Assembly (NCBI GenBank): GCA_949284415.1
Contig: CASDVM010000005.1
Location: 84,098-148,097 of the forward strand
Length of the DNA stretch: 64,000 nt
Direction: 5' to 3'
From: an uncultured bacterium
Lineage (GTDB): Bacteria; Cyanobacteriota; Vampirovibrionia; Gastranaerophilales; Gastranaerophilaceae
Shown: positions 26,289-37,637 of the stretch, in pieces
Layout: the number at the start of each line of letters is the position of its first letter
Position numbering within the stretch: the stretch's first letter is position 1
Notes under the pieces: generated by a model
The model's input: the letters and a program-made list of their open reading frames with translations, nothing else
What the model was told of the DNA's origin: nothing
The model's database searches: none
Made by a program: the position numbers and the translations under genes

Positions 26289-26498
26289 ATGGTTGATATC
26301 TACATTACTTCTAATGAGATAAAAAAATATATTTTTATGATTGTATTGTTTAACGCGATTTTCCCGCGTGTGCTGGAAGAAAGCGGAATGGTTATTAATA
26401 TTGAAGATGCTGAAGACAGCTCTTATATCAAGCGTATGGAATACTCGCATTTTATTGAGCGCTACGATTTTTACGGATTAAATCAGATTGCAGAGTAG
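26289..26498 (+). CDS. Uncharacterised small protein (69 aa)
   Basis: Begins MVDIYITSNEIKKYIFM, middle partly hydrophobic (FMIVLFNAIFPRVL), acidic second half. GGGG lies 8 nt upstream of ATG. No family recognised. It ends where the convergent AbrB-like gene ends. Confidence 0.6.
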   Translation: MVDIYITSNEIKKYIFMIVLFNAIFPRVLEESGMVINIEDAEDSSYIKRMEYSHFIERYDFYGLNQIAE

Positions 26499-26663
26499 TT
26501 AAATATCTTCGCGCTTTTTGTCGCTTCTGGTAATAATGAGCTTTCCTGCTTCAATTGTGTATTCCACTAAATCTGTTTCAGGATTAACTTTTAACAGTTC
26601 AAGAATTGTCTTGTTAACTGTTAAAGCCCATCCGTTGCCATTTCTCATGAGTTTTCTATACAT
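26499..26663 (-). CDS. AbrB/MazE-type swapped-hairpin protein (54 aa)
   Basis: Starts MYRKLMRNGNGWALTVNKTI, with ELLKVNPETDLVEYTIEAGK and KLIITRSDKK next. The pattern of G-x-G-W-A-L-T-V and L-x-V-x-P-x-T-D-L-V-E matches SpoVT-AbrB antitoxin-like domains. No obvious toxin neighbour. It abuts the 26289 gene tail to tail with no gap. Confidence 0.72.
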   Translation of the reverse strand: MYRKLMRNGNGWALTVNKTILELLKVNPETDLVEYTIEAGKLIITRSDKKREDI

Positions 26664-26801
26664 TATTGTCTTTTAACTTACATTGTACCTGACAATATCA
26701 TATCTAATGTTATATCATATTTCTAACCATACATTGCTTGGTTTAATGTATGTATTGTTAAATTGCTTCTTGACTTAATTAAGAATAGTAGTATGAACAT
26801 T

Positions 26802-26828
26802 AGAGCAGATAATGTATCTGCTCTTTTT
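26802..26828 (+). terminator. Orphan terminator
   Basis: AGAGCAGAT/ATCTGCTCT stem with a 5-nt loop and T5. A TTGACT 32 nt upstream (about 26770) could start a very short RNA ending here. An inverted repeat CATACATT/AATGTATG lies at 26728-26752. Confidence 0.65.
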
Positions 26829-26890
26829 CTTATAGGTTAGTAGTTAGTAGGGTGGGATAAGTAAAGCGTTCCCACCTTCTAATGCTAACG

Positions 26891-27243
26891 GATGTCAAGA
26901 AGTCCGGAAGTCAAGCTATTATCGGTGATACGCACAAAAATGCTTTCTGAACCCAGCCAGCCTTCCAGCCCTCTGAACATTTGTTCTTCCTGCTTGCATC
27001 CCACCCTAGCCCTCCCCCGTTTGGGGAGGGAATAAATACTTTCCCCTCTCCCTTTGGGGAGAGGGTGTCCGCAGGACCGGAGAGGGGTTTAAAAACATTT
27101 CCCTAACCTCGGTAGAGGGATAAAGAGAGAGGGTTAATTATTAACAAAAATTTATAAAAATGCACATGTAACGAAATGTAAAGATGAGTTTAAAATGGCT
27201 GAAACCCTTGATACAACCCTCATAGGATAGGATAGGATAGGAT
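26891..27243. repeat. R4 composite repeat, copy 1
   Basis: Begins GATGTCAAGAAGTC, contains CTTTCTGAACCCAGCC, several R1 units around CCCTCTCCCTTTGGGGAGAGG, then ATGTAACGAAATGTAAAG and TTTAAAATGGCTGAAACCC, ending in four ATAGG units at 27222-27243. Colinear with 32624-33111. Fills most of the 26664-27329 gap; no gene seen here. Confidence 0.85.
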
Positions 27244-27329
27244 GTATTGCGCCTATAGCAATTAATTTAAGACTTGTGTTTTCATAAATATGAAGTAGTA
27301 CAAGCAAAATAGAAAGGTTAAGGACAACT

Positions 27330-28511
27330 ATGAGTGTTCAAAAAATTAATTTTGGAGCAGGTGATTATGACGATTATCAGGTAAATAATCCAAATAAAAA
27401 AAATGTTATTATATTAGAACAAGCATCAGTTGATAAAGAAAAAAGTAAAGCCGCAAAATTTATGATAGGAGCATCAGCTTTAGCAGGGATTGTAGCTCTT
27501 GGGGTTGCCGGATATAAAGGTAAACTCGGAAAAAATATTCAGAAATTATTCACACAATCTGAAAAAGCAGCAGAGAAAAAAGCATCAGAAGCGGCTAAAT
27601 CAGCTTCAATAACTCATCACAATCCTTCTCCCAAGAATGTTGATACTGTCCCTGAAAAAACACCGAATGTATCGGAAGTTAAGCCTGAAACGACAGAGGT
27701 TTCCACACCACGAACGACTGAGCCATCAGAACCGAAAATTCCTGAAAAAACGACTGATACACCGGAAGCAGAATCACATGAAACGCCAAAATCAAACGAA
27801 CTTCCAAAGGACGATATTCCGGAAGTGCTTAGAGGTATTGAGGGAAAACGTGAGGGAAATAGGATTATTCAAGATTTAGAAAACGGTAAACAGAAAATTT
27901 ATGAATTTGTACCTGGTAAAAATTCTTATTCGGTAACGGAAAAAAGTATAAATTTAGGTTATGAAACTACTTATTATAGAGAAGATGGGCTTGTCGACAA
28001 AGTTTACGGCTGGCATCCCGACGCAGGTTCGTTTAGCAGAACATTTAGTTATGATGAATTAAAAAGGAAAACTAGTGTCAAAGGTGAGTGGAACCGTATT
28101 GAAAATACAATGGATTTTATTTATGAAGGTAAGACAACTCGACTGAAACAAACGAAAACTACTAAGATAGACGAGAAATTTTCTGAATTAAGTAGAGTTT
28201 CTGTTATAGATTACCGTAATGGTAAGCCAATAAAAGAAACACAATTTGCTCTTGATGGTAAAACTGTAAATTACTATCAAACATTTCAACCTGCACCATA
28301 TGATGGTGTAATTGTTCCAAAACGTTATGTTGAATTTCATAAGGGGAGTAAAAATAAGTATATTGAAACAGAAAGAGATCCGTTTGGTAAACTTATTTTA
28401 CATAGAAAATATGCAAAAGACGGAAAAACACTTACCTATGAAGAAGTTATTAAGGATGGGCGTAAGACAATTAAAGGAAGCTTATTAAATGAATATGATT
28501 TAAATCACTAA
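27330..28511 (+). CDS. Large uncharacterised protein with Pro/Thr linker and repeat domain
   Basis: 393 residues, in four parts: N-terminal motif SVQKINFGAGDYDDY; one hydrophobic helix (AAKFMIGASALAGIVALGVAGY, about residues 40-62); a Pro/Thr/Glu linker (about 95-165); and a C-terminal strand-rich domain with repeated Tyr/Gly/Asp pieces (YYREDGLVDKVYGWHPDAG, RDPFGKLILHRKYAKDGKTL) resembling YD/MORN-like antigen repeats. AAGGTTAAGGA precedes ATG. Likely membrane anchored. Directly downstream of R4. Confidence 0.72.
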   Translation: MSVQKINFGAGDYDDYQVNNPNKKNVIILEQASVDKEKSKAAKFMIGASALAGIVALGVAGYKGKLGKNIQKLFTQSEKAAEKKASEAAKSASITHHNPSPKNVDTVPEKTPNVSEVKPETTEVSTPRTTEPSEPKIPEKTTDTPEAESHETPKSNELPKDDIPEVLRGIEGKREGNRIIQDLENGKQKIYEFVPGKNSYSVTEKSINLGYETTYYREDGLVDKVYGWHPDAGSFSRTFSYDELKRKTSVKGEWNRIENTMDFIYEGKTTRLKQTKTTKIDEKFSELSRVSVIDYRNGKPIKETQFALDGKTVNYYQTFQPAPYDGVIVPKRYVEFHKGSKNKYIETERDPFGKLILHRKYAKDGKTLTYEEVIKDGRKTIKGSLLNEYDLNH

Positions 28512-28513
28512 AT

Positions 28514-28543
28514 AAAAAGACAAAGCATTAGCTTTGTCTTTTT
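28514..28543 (+). terminator. Terminator after 27330-28511
   Basis: AAAGACAAAGC and GCTTTGTCTTT form a stem with a 4-nt loop and T run. Confidence 0.85.
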
Positions 28544-28559
28544 ATGTTAAAATCTATCT

Positions 28560-29495
28560 ATGGAAGAATTTACACATTACACTGTGATGAAGTATGAAGC
28601 GGTTGACGCACTTGAATGTCAGTCAGGCAAAATTTATGTTGACTGTACTTTAGGCGGCGGCGGACACAGCGGGCTTATATTGAGCCGTATTCAGCCTGAC
28701 GGGCGTTTGATAGCTTTTGATGTTGATGAGGACGCGATAAAAGCATCAACAGAACGCCTAAAAGATTACAAAAACTTAACAATAGTGAAAGATTCTTATA
28801 CAAATATTAAAAAAGTTTTACATAATCTGGGAATTAACAAAATTACGGGCGGGGTTTTATTTGATCTTGGAGCTTCATATCATCAGTTTCACAAAGGCGA
28901 ACGCGGTTTTTCGTTTTCAAAAGAGGCGCCTCTTGATATGAGATTTAATCAGGATGCCCGATTTTCTGCCTATGATGTGGTAAATAGTTACAGTGAAGCT
29001 GATTTGGTCAGAATATTTTCTGAATACGGAGAAGAAAGATTTTCAAAAAGAATTGCAAAAAAAATTGTAGAGCAAAGAAAACTGAAAAAGCTTGAAACTA
29101 CAACGGAACTGGCGGATTTGATAGTAAACTGCACGCCGCACATAAAGTCTTCAATCCACCCTGCAACCCGCGTGTTTCAGGCAATCCGCATTGAAGTAAA
29201 TCAAGAGTTAACAAATGTAAAAAATACTCTGAATGATGTGTTGGATTTGTTAGACTTTGGTGCTATAATAAGTGTAATAAGTTTTCACTCTTTAGAAGAC
29301 AGGTTAGTGAAACACTTGTTTAAATATCACTCGCAGAGGTGCCATTGCGATAAATCACAAATGATTTGCCACTGTCCGCCTCCGATTCTGGAGTTGGTTA
29401 ATAAAAAACCGATTACGGCGAGTGAAGAGGAGATAAAAATAAATCCGCCGTCTAGAAGTGCCAAACTTAGAATAGCCAGATGTATAAGGCACTGA
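28560..29495 (+). CDS. rsmH: 16S rRNA (cytosine-N4) methyltransferase RsmH
   Basis: 311 residues (MraW). SAM-binding YVDCTLGGGGHSGLIL, DVDEDAIKAS, VLFDLGASYHQFHKGERGFSF, DMRFNQD and the C-terminal PPSRSAKLRIARCIRH identify it. It methylates C1402 of 16S rRNA. No ribosome site: TAAAAT (28548-28553) lies 6 nt before ATG. It starts a small division unit with the FtsL-like gene, but ftsI and mur genes do not follow. Confidence 0.95.
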   Translation: MEEFTHYTVMKYEAVDALECQSGKIYVDCTLGGGGHSGLILSRIQPDGRLIAFDVDEDAIKASTERLKDYKNLTIVKDSYTNIKKVLHNLGINKITGGVLFDLGASYHQFHKGERGFSFSKEAPLDMRFNQDARFSAYDVVNSYSEADLVRIFSEYGEERFSKRIAKKIVEQRKLKKLETTTELADLIVNCTPHIKSSIHPATRVFQAIRIEVNQELTNVKNTLNDVLDLLDFGAIISVISFHSLEDRLVKHLFKYHSQRCHCDKSQMICHCPPPILELVNKKPITASEEEIKINPPSRSAKLRIARCIRH

Positions 29496-29519
29496 TTATT
29501 CGAAAACTGGGGTAGAAAA

Positions 29520-29990
29520 TTGAATACAGCAAGAGTAAGAACATCAGAAATTTTAGTAACAGAAGAGAAATATACAGGTCATTCTTACGCAGATGACCCG
29601 ATAAGAGAAGAAAGTCAGGTTATTGAAGGTTATTTCCAGAAGGAGATCTCATTAAAAGCTATGGCTATAAGGAAAGTAAATAAAACTTTATGCGGTTTGT
29701 TAGGTATTGCGGTGCTTGTTGCATTTGTAAGCTATTATTTTGCAATGTCTAATGAGCTTACGCTTAATAAATTAAGCCGTCAGATTTCTACCCTTAATGA
29801 TGAAAATGCAGAACTTCAAAACCAGCTTGACAGATTAAAATCTTTTAATAACGTTGACAGCAAGATGATGCAGTATAATATGCTTCAGAAAGCTGCTAAA
29901 GTAATTGAAGTACAGGCTGTAAATTCTGCTGTTGCAATAGATAAAAAAACTGAAAAAACTGCATCTTTCAGCTGGGCAATCGGTTACTGA
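29520..29990 (+). CDS. FtsL-like cell-division protein
   Basis: 156 residues from a TTG start 14 nt after TGGGG. About 50 cytoplasmic residues, one transmembrane helix (TLCGLLGIAVLVAFVSYYFA), then a coiled coil with a leucine pattern (LSRQISTLNDENAELQNQLD). The position right after rsmH is the classic place of ftsL; sequence conservation is low in this family, so the assignment rests mainly on position and topology. Confidence 0.78.
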   Translation: MNTARVRTSEILVTEEKYTGHSYADDPIREESQVIEGYFQKEISLKAMAIRKVNKTLCGLLGIAVLVAFVSYYFAMSNELTLNKLSRQISTLNDENAELQNQLDRLKSFNNVDSKMMQYNMLQKAAKVIEVQAVNSAVAIDKKTEKTASFSWAIGY

Positions 29991-29993
29991 TTT

Positions 29994-30374
29994 ATGGAAA
30001 ATATAATTCTCCATGCAATTCCTTTAATTTTATTTTTCGTTTTAGTTTCAATTCAGCTAATTTCTACAAAACCGAATGGCAGAATTATTAAAAAGTATGG
30101 AAAACCGATAAAATACTTTTCTGACAAAAAGTGCTTTAATACTGTTCCTCTCCGTGGTACATCTGTCGGAATGTATATTTATTCCGATTTTATAATTCTA
30201 TCAGATGGCGGAAAAGAATATTTCTTGGATAAAGCATTTAAAAATTTTAAATTCTATGGAACTATTTCGATAAAAATATTTGAAATGGATATCGAAAACG
30301 GAAAAACGCTTCAAATCAATATAAATCGGAAGCAGGAGAATATATTAAAAGAATTTTTTGGGATAGTGGATTAA
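29994..30374 (+). CDS. Small membrane protein of unknown function
   Basis: 126 residues, starting 3 nt after the FtsL-like gene. N-terminal helix IILHAIPLILFFVLVSIQLI, then a soluble strand-rich part with GTSVGMYIYSDFIILSDGGK resembling a PH-like fold. No ribosome site is obvious; it may be translationally coupled. Function unknown. Confidence 0.7.
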   Translation: MENIILHAIPLILFFVLVSIQLISTKPNGRIIKKYGKPIKYFSDKKCFNTVPLRGTSVGMYIYSDFIILSDGGKEYFLDKAFKNFKFYGTISIKIFEMDIENGKTLQININRKQENILKEFFGIVD

Positions 30375-30602
30375 AATACTTTACTAAGGTATTAAATTTC
30401 TTTAACTTATGAAAATTTCTAAAACGGCTATATATTACGAAATGTAAAGAGATTCCAAAAAGGGCTGTAATACGTGATCTAATACCAATTAGACAGGATC
30501 AGATTGAATAAACGCGAGCAATTTTTTTATCAATAAATACTTATTAAAACTATACAGTGATTTGCAAAGCACGAAAAGATATTATGAAAAGGAGATTTAT
30601 TT

Positions 30603-31070
30603 ATGAGTGATAATGAAGTTTTAATGATTGGTAATGTGCAGTTTAACAAAAATCAAGTTCAATCTCATACCACCGGCGAGAATTTACTTGGTAAAAAAAT
30701 TAATACTGTTTTTATGAAAGATGGTACTAAAATAGAATTTCCGGATCAAAATATAACGGATCCTAAAAAAATGCCAAGCGTTATGATGGGCAGGGACGGA
30801 GCTGTTAATAATCCGCCGCCGGGAATTAAGTTCTCAAATTTCGAAAGCGGGAAAGTTACAGGTACTGATGCACAGGATTACTATTACATTGATAATTCTC
30901 GTTTAACCGTAGATGTCAGCGGAGGCGGTAATGGCGATGTTGTAAAAACTGTCGGACGCAAAGGTGATAAACAGCCTACTGTGTTTAAAGATGCAGGTGA
31001 TAAAGAGATAAATATAAATCTTGATAAAGACTTTTTTAATATGAATGAAGGATTATGGATTCAAGGTTAA
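30603..31070 (+). CDS. Uncharacterised soluble protein
   Basis: 155 residues, good ribosome site (AAAAGGAG). Rich in Gly, Asp, Asn with predicted strands (IGNVQFNKNQVQSH, TVFMKDGTKIEFPDQ) and no membrane segment. No family recognised. The 230-bp gap before it shows an AATACCTTAGT-type hairpin (30372-30392) and a TTACGAAATGTAAAG element also seen in R4. Confidence 0.68.
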   Translation: MSDNEVLMIGNVQFNKNQVQSHTTGENLLGKKINTVFMKDGTKIEFPDQNITDPKKMPSVMMGRDGAVNNPPPGIKFSNFESGKVTGTDAQDYYYIDNSRLTVDVSGGGNGDVVKTVGRKGDKQPTVFKDAGDKEININLDKDFFNMNEGLWIQG

Positions 31071-31103
31071 ATTTCGGATTTTTGATTTTATCAGGCATTA
31101 CAT

Positions 31104-31144
31104 TAAAAACCCCGATGTTTTATATCAAAACAGCGGGGTTTTAA
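31104..31144 (+). terminator. Terminator after 30603-31070
   Basis: AAAACCCCG and CGGGGTTTT with inner TGTTTT/AAAACA, then T-rich. Confidence 0.85.
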
Positions 31145-31257
31145 TACTAAAGTCAGAAATTTCCCATACTAAAGTATGAAGTTTTGTAAAATTTATTAAA
31201 GTTTTTTCTGTATTGTGCCGTATATATATGTGAAGGCATGTATGTAAGGAAAATTTC

Positions 31258-32511
31258 ATGAAAAAAGAAGAGAAAAATAACGGTGTGTCCCTGTTTTCAC
31301 AATCCGAATATTTAGCGGGACAGGATCCTATTGAAGAAATTTTTGCACTCAATTTAGGTGATTTTATTGCCGAGAATCTTATATCTGAAGATTTGGCAAG
31401 AAAAATCGGCAATAGCATGAAAGATAAAAAGACCGGTTTAGTAAATCAGCTGAAAGAACTTGTGTCTATATATTCACTTAATAATACTCTTTGTGTTTTA
31501 AGTTTTGACAAATCTGCAGAACAGGCTATTTATACATCTATTGCAGAATCAATTAAACAAATGCTTGAAATTGAAGCATGCCATATTTATCTGGAAAAAG
31601 CAAACAAACTTGAACTTGCAGGAACAACTTCCGGAGCTGTTGACGTTTATGCAATTGATGAAAATACTGCGGAAGGCAAGGCTTTTCTTGCTAAAGAAAC
31701 CGTTATTGAAGAAAAAATTGCGGTTCCTATGCATTGTAATATTGAGTCAACAGGCGTTATAGTTCTTGAGAATTCTTCTCCCGTGAATGAAGAATATGTA
31801 GAGCTTGTTGAAAGTATTGCCGTTCTTTTTGCAACATCAATAACTCTGCAAAAAGTAATTGATGAAGCAAAAAGGCTTATGGAAGATGAACATTCAACCA
31901 CAGGTGATTTACAGCATATAAGGGCTGAACTCACCGCATTAATAGGCGACTTATGCGATTACCAGCAGAGTTTTGTAGAACATCTGGCTTTCGCTGTGGA
32001 TACAAAAGGTCATTATACTGTGTCGCATTCTAAAAATACCGCAAAACTTGCCAGAGAAATTTGCAGACAGCTCGGTTTGAATGAAAAAACTACAGATTTG
32101 ATATATTATGCAGGATTGCTCCAAAATATCGGAAAAATTGCATTGCCCGAAAAGATTTTTGCACAGAACGGCAGGCTTTCTTCTGATGAATTAAAAAAGA
32201 TTCAGGAACATGCAAATGTCGGAGTTCATCTTTTAATGAATATTAATTTCTTATCCGAAGTAGTTCCATATATAACTTATCAAAAAGAAAGATATGACGG
32301 TTCAGGTACTCCTGAGGGCTTAAAAGGGCAATCTATTCCATTTGGTTCAAGAATTATCGCAGCAGCAGATGCATATTGCGCTCTGACATCAGACAGACCC
32401 TATCGAAAGGCTATGCCTGTTGAAAAAGCTCTTGGAATTATGAAAGAAGAAGCAGGTACAAAATGGGATCCTGTTGTTGTTAATGCGTTAAGCGAGGCCG
32501 TAAATAAATAA
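31258..32511 (+). CDS. GAF + degenerate HD-GYP domain protein
   Basis: 417 residues. N-terminal ~70 residues are unique, a GAF-like domain spans about 75-200, and an HD-GYP domain about 235-410. HD-GYP landmarks kept: HSKNTAKLAREICRQLGL, IGKIALPEKIF, ERYDGSGTPEGLKGQSIP and ADAYCALTSDRPYRKA. Lost: the HD pair (LLQNIGKI instead of LLHDIGKI), the following HH (TYQKERYDGSG), and GYP (GTP). It therefore probably does not hydrolyse cyclic di-GMP and may act as a sensor. AAGGAAAA precedes ATG. Confidence 0.88.
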   Translation: MKKEEKNNGVSLFSQSEYLAGQDPIEEIFALNLGDFIAENLISEDLARKIGNSMKDKKTGLVNQLKELVSIYSLNNTLCVLSFDKSAEQAIYTSIAESIKQMLEIEACHIYLEKANKLELAGTTSGAVDVYAIDENTAEGKAFLAKETVIEEKIAVPMHCNIESTGVIVLENSSPVNEEYVELVESIAVLFATSITLQKVIDEAKRLMEDEHSTTGDLQHIRAELTALIGDLCDYQQSFVEHLAFAVDTKGHYTVSHSKNTAKLAREICRQLGLNEKTTDLIYYAGLLQNIGKIALPEKIFAQNGRLSSDELKKIQEHANVGVHLLMNINFLSEVVPYITYQKERYDGSGTPEGLKGQSIPFGSRIIAAADAYCALTSDRPYRKAMPVEKALGIMKEEAGTKWDPVVVNALSEAVNK

Positions 32512-32623
32512 ATCGGCTGATATTATATATAAATAAGAATCGTTTTTAATTAAGCGGTTCTTTTTATTTTTTTGAAAGAAATTTCTCTCTTTCGGAAGAG
32601 GGTATCCGAAGGACAGGGGATCG

Positions 32624-33111
32624 GATGTCAGGAAGTCAAGCTATTATCGGTGCTACGTACAAAAATAACTTCTGAACCCAGCCTGCTTTCCTGCCTTCTT
32701 AACTTTCAGTCTTCCGGTTTATACCCCACCCTATCCCTCCCCGTTCGGGAAGGAAATACCCTGATATGCCTGTTGGAATTGCACATTCTCTCGCAATGGC
32801 TGTAAAGTTTTATGCAAAACCCAAAGTTTCGGGTGGATCGGCACGCTCCCTCTACTCGGGCATTGTTAACAATTCATTGATATAAATCAGATAATGAATG
32901 TCCTCCTCTAGCGGGAGGACCGAAATCTTTGATTTCGGGGAGGGGTTCAGCAATGAAAAATAACCCTTTCCATCTCCCAAGGAGAGGGAAAGGGAGAGGA
33001 TTAATTTATTACACAAGTGCAAAAAATGTACATGTAACAAAATGTAAAGATAAATTTAAAATGGCTGAAACCCTTGATACAATCCTCATAGGATAGGATA
33101 GGATAGGATAG
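32624..33111. repeat. R4 composite repeat, copy 2
   Basis: Same order of segments as 26891-27243, with extra R1 and R5 material between (GTTTTATGCAAAACCC, GTCCTCCTCTAGCGGGAGGAC). It ends in nearly five ATAGG units (33088-33111). It occupies the 32512-33208 gap apart from 32572-32620, an R1 fragment. Confidence 0.85.
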
Positions 33112-33208
33112 ACGGGCGTGTTGTCAAAAGTTCTAAGCTTTTTGTTTTAATAGAAACAGGTAATGTCAAATAAGTGTTAAGAATAGAATTATTAGAAAGG
33201 AGAAATTA

Positions 33209-33511
33209 ATGATTAAAATTGGCAGGTTGTATAATGTTGCGCGTGAAACAATATCTCAAAGGCGGCTTGTGAAAGCTATTGCTCAAAATAAACCGGTGCG
33301 GAATTATACTGGTACGGGTGCTTCACAACCAGTATTGAGACACATAAGTTCAGACATAGAATTTATATCAGGAAAATATTCAAGCAATCCAATAAACAAG
33401 ATTAAATCTTGGATAAAACAATTTAATGCTAATTTGAAATCTTCATGTGCGTTTACTGAAAGAACTCATGTTATTCATAAATTTGAGCCAAACAATTTGA
33501 AACAACAATAA
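33209..33511 (+). CDS. Small basic protein of unknown function
   Basis: 100 residues, basic, starting MIKIGRLYNVARETISQRR. Good ribosome site (AAAGGAG). No membrane segment, no family. Like 27330 it lies directly behind an R4 copy. Confidence 0.6.
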   Translation: MIKIGRLYNVARETISQRRLVKAIAQNKPVRNYTGTGASQPVLRHISSDIEFISGKYSSNPINKIKSWIKQFNANLKSSCAFTERTHVIHKFEPNNLKQQ

Positions 33512-33605
33512 AAGACAGGTCAGTATGTAACTTTTTGCAGACTGTCAGAATGTGATACGATTGCAGCTGCTACCGCAAGCGGATGCGAAAAATATGTGTT
33601 AATAT

Positions 33606-33644
33606 AAGTCCTGCCGATTATTCAACTGGCAGGACTTGATTTTT
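33606..33644 (+). terminator. Terminator
   Basis: AAGTCCTGCC/GGCAGGACTT stem, 12-nt loop, then GATTTTT. Confidence 0.8.
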
Positions 33645-33654
33645 CAACCTGAGT

Positions 33655-33948
33655 CTATTGAACAATGCTGAAAGAAACAATTTTATCTATTGCAATATTA
33701 AGCCAATCATATTTAAAGCATACATAGTCATTACAATCACATTTATCATCATCGCAGGTGCAGTAATCTGAAAGTCTGCATACCAGTGCGTTTTCTAATG
33801 TAATAAAGTCGTCGTGGCATTCTTCGCATCTGCCTTCCGGCCGGTATAAATTCCCGTCAATTTTTAAATGACCGGTAAAAACAGTTATTTTATTTGTCCC
33901 GCTCTCTTCAATAATTTTCCCTATAGATTTTAAAAGATTTTTAGACAT
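33655..33948 (-). CDS. Cys-rich protein of unknown function
   Basis: 97 residues with nine Cys: CEECHDDF, then CRLSDYCTCDDDKCDCNDYVC. Such clustering suggests metal binding. The N-terminal half has a hydrophobic strand pattern (NKITVFTGHLKIDGNLYR). Start preceded by GGAGAAA. No family recognised. Confidence 0.72.
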   Translation of the reverse strand: MSKNLLKSIGKIIEESGTNKITVFTGHLKIDGNLYRPEGRCEECHDDFITLENALVCRLSDYCTCDDDKCDCNDYVCFKYDWLNIAIDKIVSFSIVQ

Positions 33949-34136
33949 ATAATTTCTCCTTTTTTTAGTTTTACAAAATTAATTTACGAGATTTTTTCAT
34001 TTTTTTTATTGCACGAAAGGATACTGTTGCGGCTTATTTTCTGTCAGTAACGTTACTTTTTGTTATAAACTAGGAAAATTTTTGTGTTTGTGTTACAATA
34101 ATGTCAAGGGAATTAGACTAATTAAGGGGAGAATAA

Positions 34137-36685
<2,549 letters not shown>

Positions 36686-36686
<1 letters not shown>

Positions 36687-36715
36687 GAACGTAGCCGTTC
36701 CATACGCCACTCAAG
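36686..36715. repeat. R5 repeat just after gyrB
   Basis: Minus strand reads GTATGGAACGGCTACGTTCC, matching TGTATGGAACGGCTACGTT at about 3371-3389 in the pilin leader. Confidence 0.65.
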
Positions 36716-36748
36716 TATTGGAGGAATTTTTTATATATAATAAAATAA

Positions 36749-36770
36749 AACGCCCTTTACGGGCTTTTTA
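36749..36770 (+). terminator. Terminator after gyrB
   Basis: GCCC/GGGC stem extended by flanking A/T pairing (AAAAC ... CTTTTT), loop TTTAC. Confidence 0.65.
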
Positions 36771-36833
36771 TTTGAACAAAATTTTTTCTTGATGTAATAT
36801 TATTACATAGATTATACGAAAGAGAGATTTGAT

Positions 36834-37493
36834 ATGACAAAAAAAGAATTAATTTTTTTAGGACCGCCGGCTTGCGGTAAAGGTACGCAGACTAACAAAC
36901 TTGCAGAATTTTTAAAATTTCCTCATGTTGATACAGGATCATTATTGAGAGCCGAAATTAAAAATGAAACGGAAGCAGGTAAAGAAGCAAAAGCTTATAT
37001 TGACAAAGGTCAGCTTGTTCCTGTGGAACTGGTAACAAGAATTATTAAAAACAGACTTTCAAAAGCTGACTGCAAAAACGGATATATTCTTGACGGTTTC
37101 CCCAGAAGTGTAGAACAGGCTGAACAGCTAGAAAAAATGAATGCTGAAATCGACAACGGCATTGATACAAAGTTTATTGCTGTTTACTTTGATATTGATA
37201 CAAGTATTCTTGTTGAAAGAATTGTTAACCGCCGTTCCTGTCCAGTTTGCGGAGAAATTTACAATCTGGAATTTAAACCGCCTAAGGTTGAAGGACACTG
37301 CGACAAAGACGGTGCAGAGCTGACACAGCGTAAAGATGATACCAGAGAAGTCGCTCAGTCAAGGTTTGATACATATAATAAAGAAACAGCTCCGTTGATT
37401 GACTATTATACTAAAAAAGGCGTTTTGAAGTCTATTAACGCAAACGGAACAATTGACGAAGTCTGGGAAAGATTATTGGAAGTAATTAACTAA
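36834..37493 (+). CDS. adk: Adenylate kinase
   Basis: 219 residues, long (LID-containing) form. P-loop FLGPPACGKGTQTNKLAEF, DTGSLLRAEIK, LDGFPRSVEQAEQLE. The LID has CPVCGEIYN and HCDKDGAEL: three Cys plus Asp in place of the fourth Cys, a known zinc-binding variant. It equilibrates ATP + AMP with ADP. AAGAGAG precedes ATG. Confidence 0.96.
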   Translation: MTKKELIFLGPPACGKGTQTNKLAEFLKFPHVDTGSLLRAEIKNETEAGKEAKAYIDKGQLVPVELVTRIIKNRLSKADCKNGYILDGFPRSVEQAEQLEKMNAEIDNGIDTKFIAVYFDIDTSILVERIVNRRSCPVCGEIYNLEFKPPKVEGHCDKDGAELTQRKDDTREVAQSRFDTYNKETAPLIDYYTKKGVLKSINANGTIDEVWERLLEVIN

Positions 37494-37620
37494 AGTGAAT
37501 AAGTGAATAGGTAAATTCGTAAATAAGTCGTTAACAGAAGCAATACAATGAAATTATTTTCGAGCGGAGCGATTTTATGGATTTATTGACTTATTTACAT
37601 ATTATCTTATTCACTTCTCT
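37494..37620. repeat. R3 repeats between adk and map
   Basis: GTGAATAAGTGAATAGGTAA (37496) and TTGACTTATTTACATATT...CTTATTCACTTC (37585-37616) form a long inverted arrangement. R3 also occurs in the pilin leaders at 3629, 47218 and 63940. Confidence 0.7.
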
Positions 37621-37637
37621 AAAAAGAGGTTATATTT

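Noticed and set aside
27222..27243. CRISPR-like array
   Set aside because: Units are 5-bp tandem repeats without spacers; no cas genes in the window.
32572..32805. 77-residue ORF in an intergenic gap
   Set aside because: It consists of R1/R4 repeat sequence and has no coding features.
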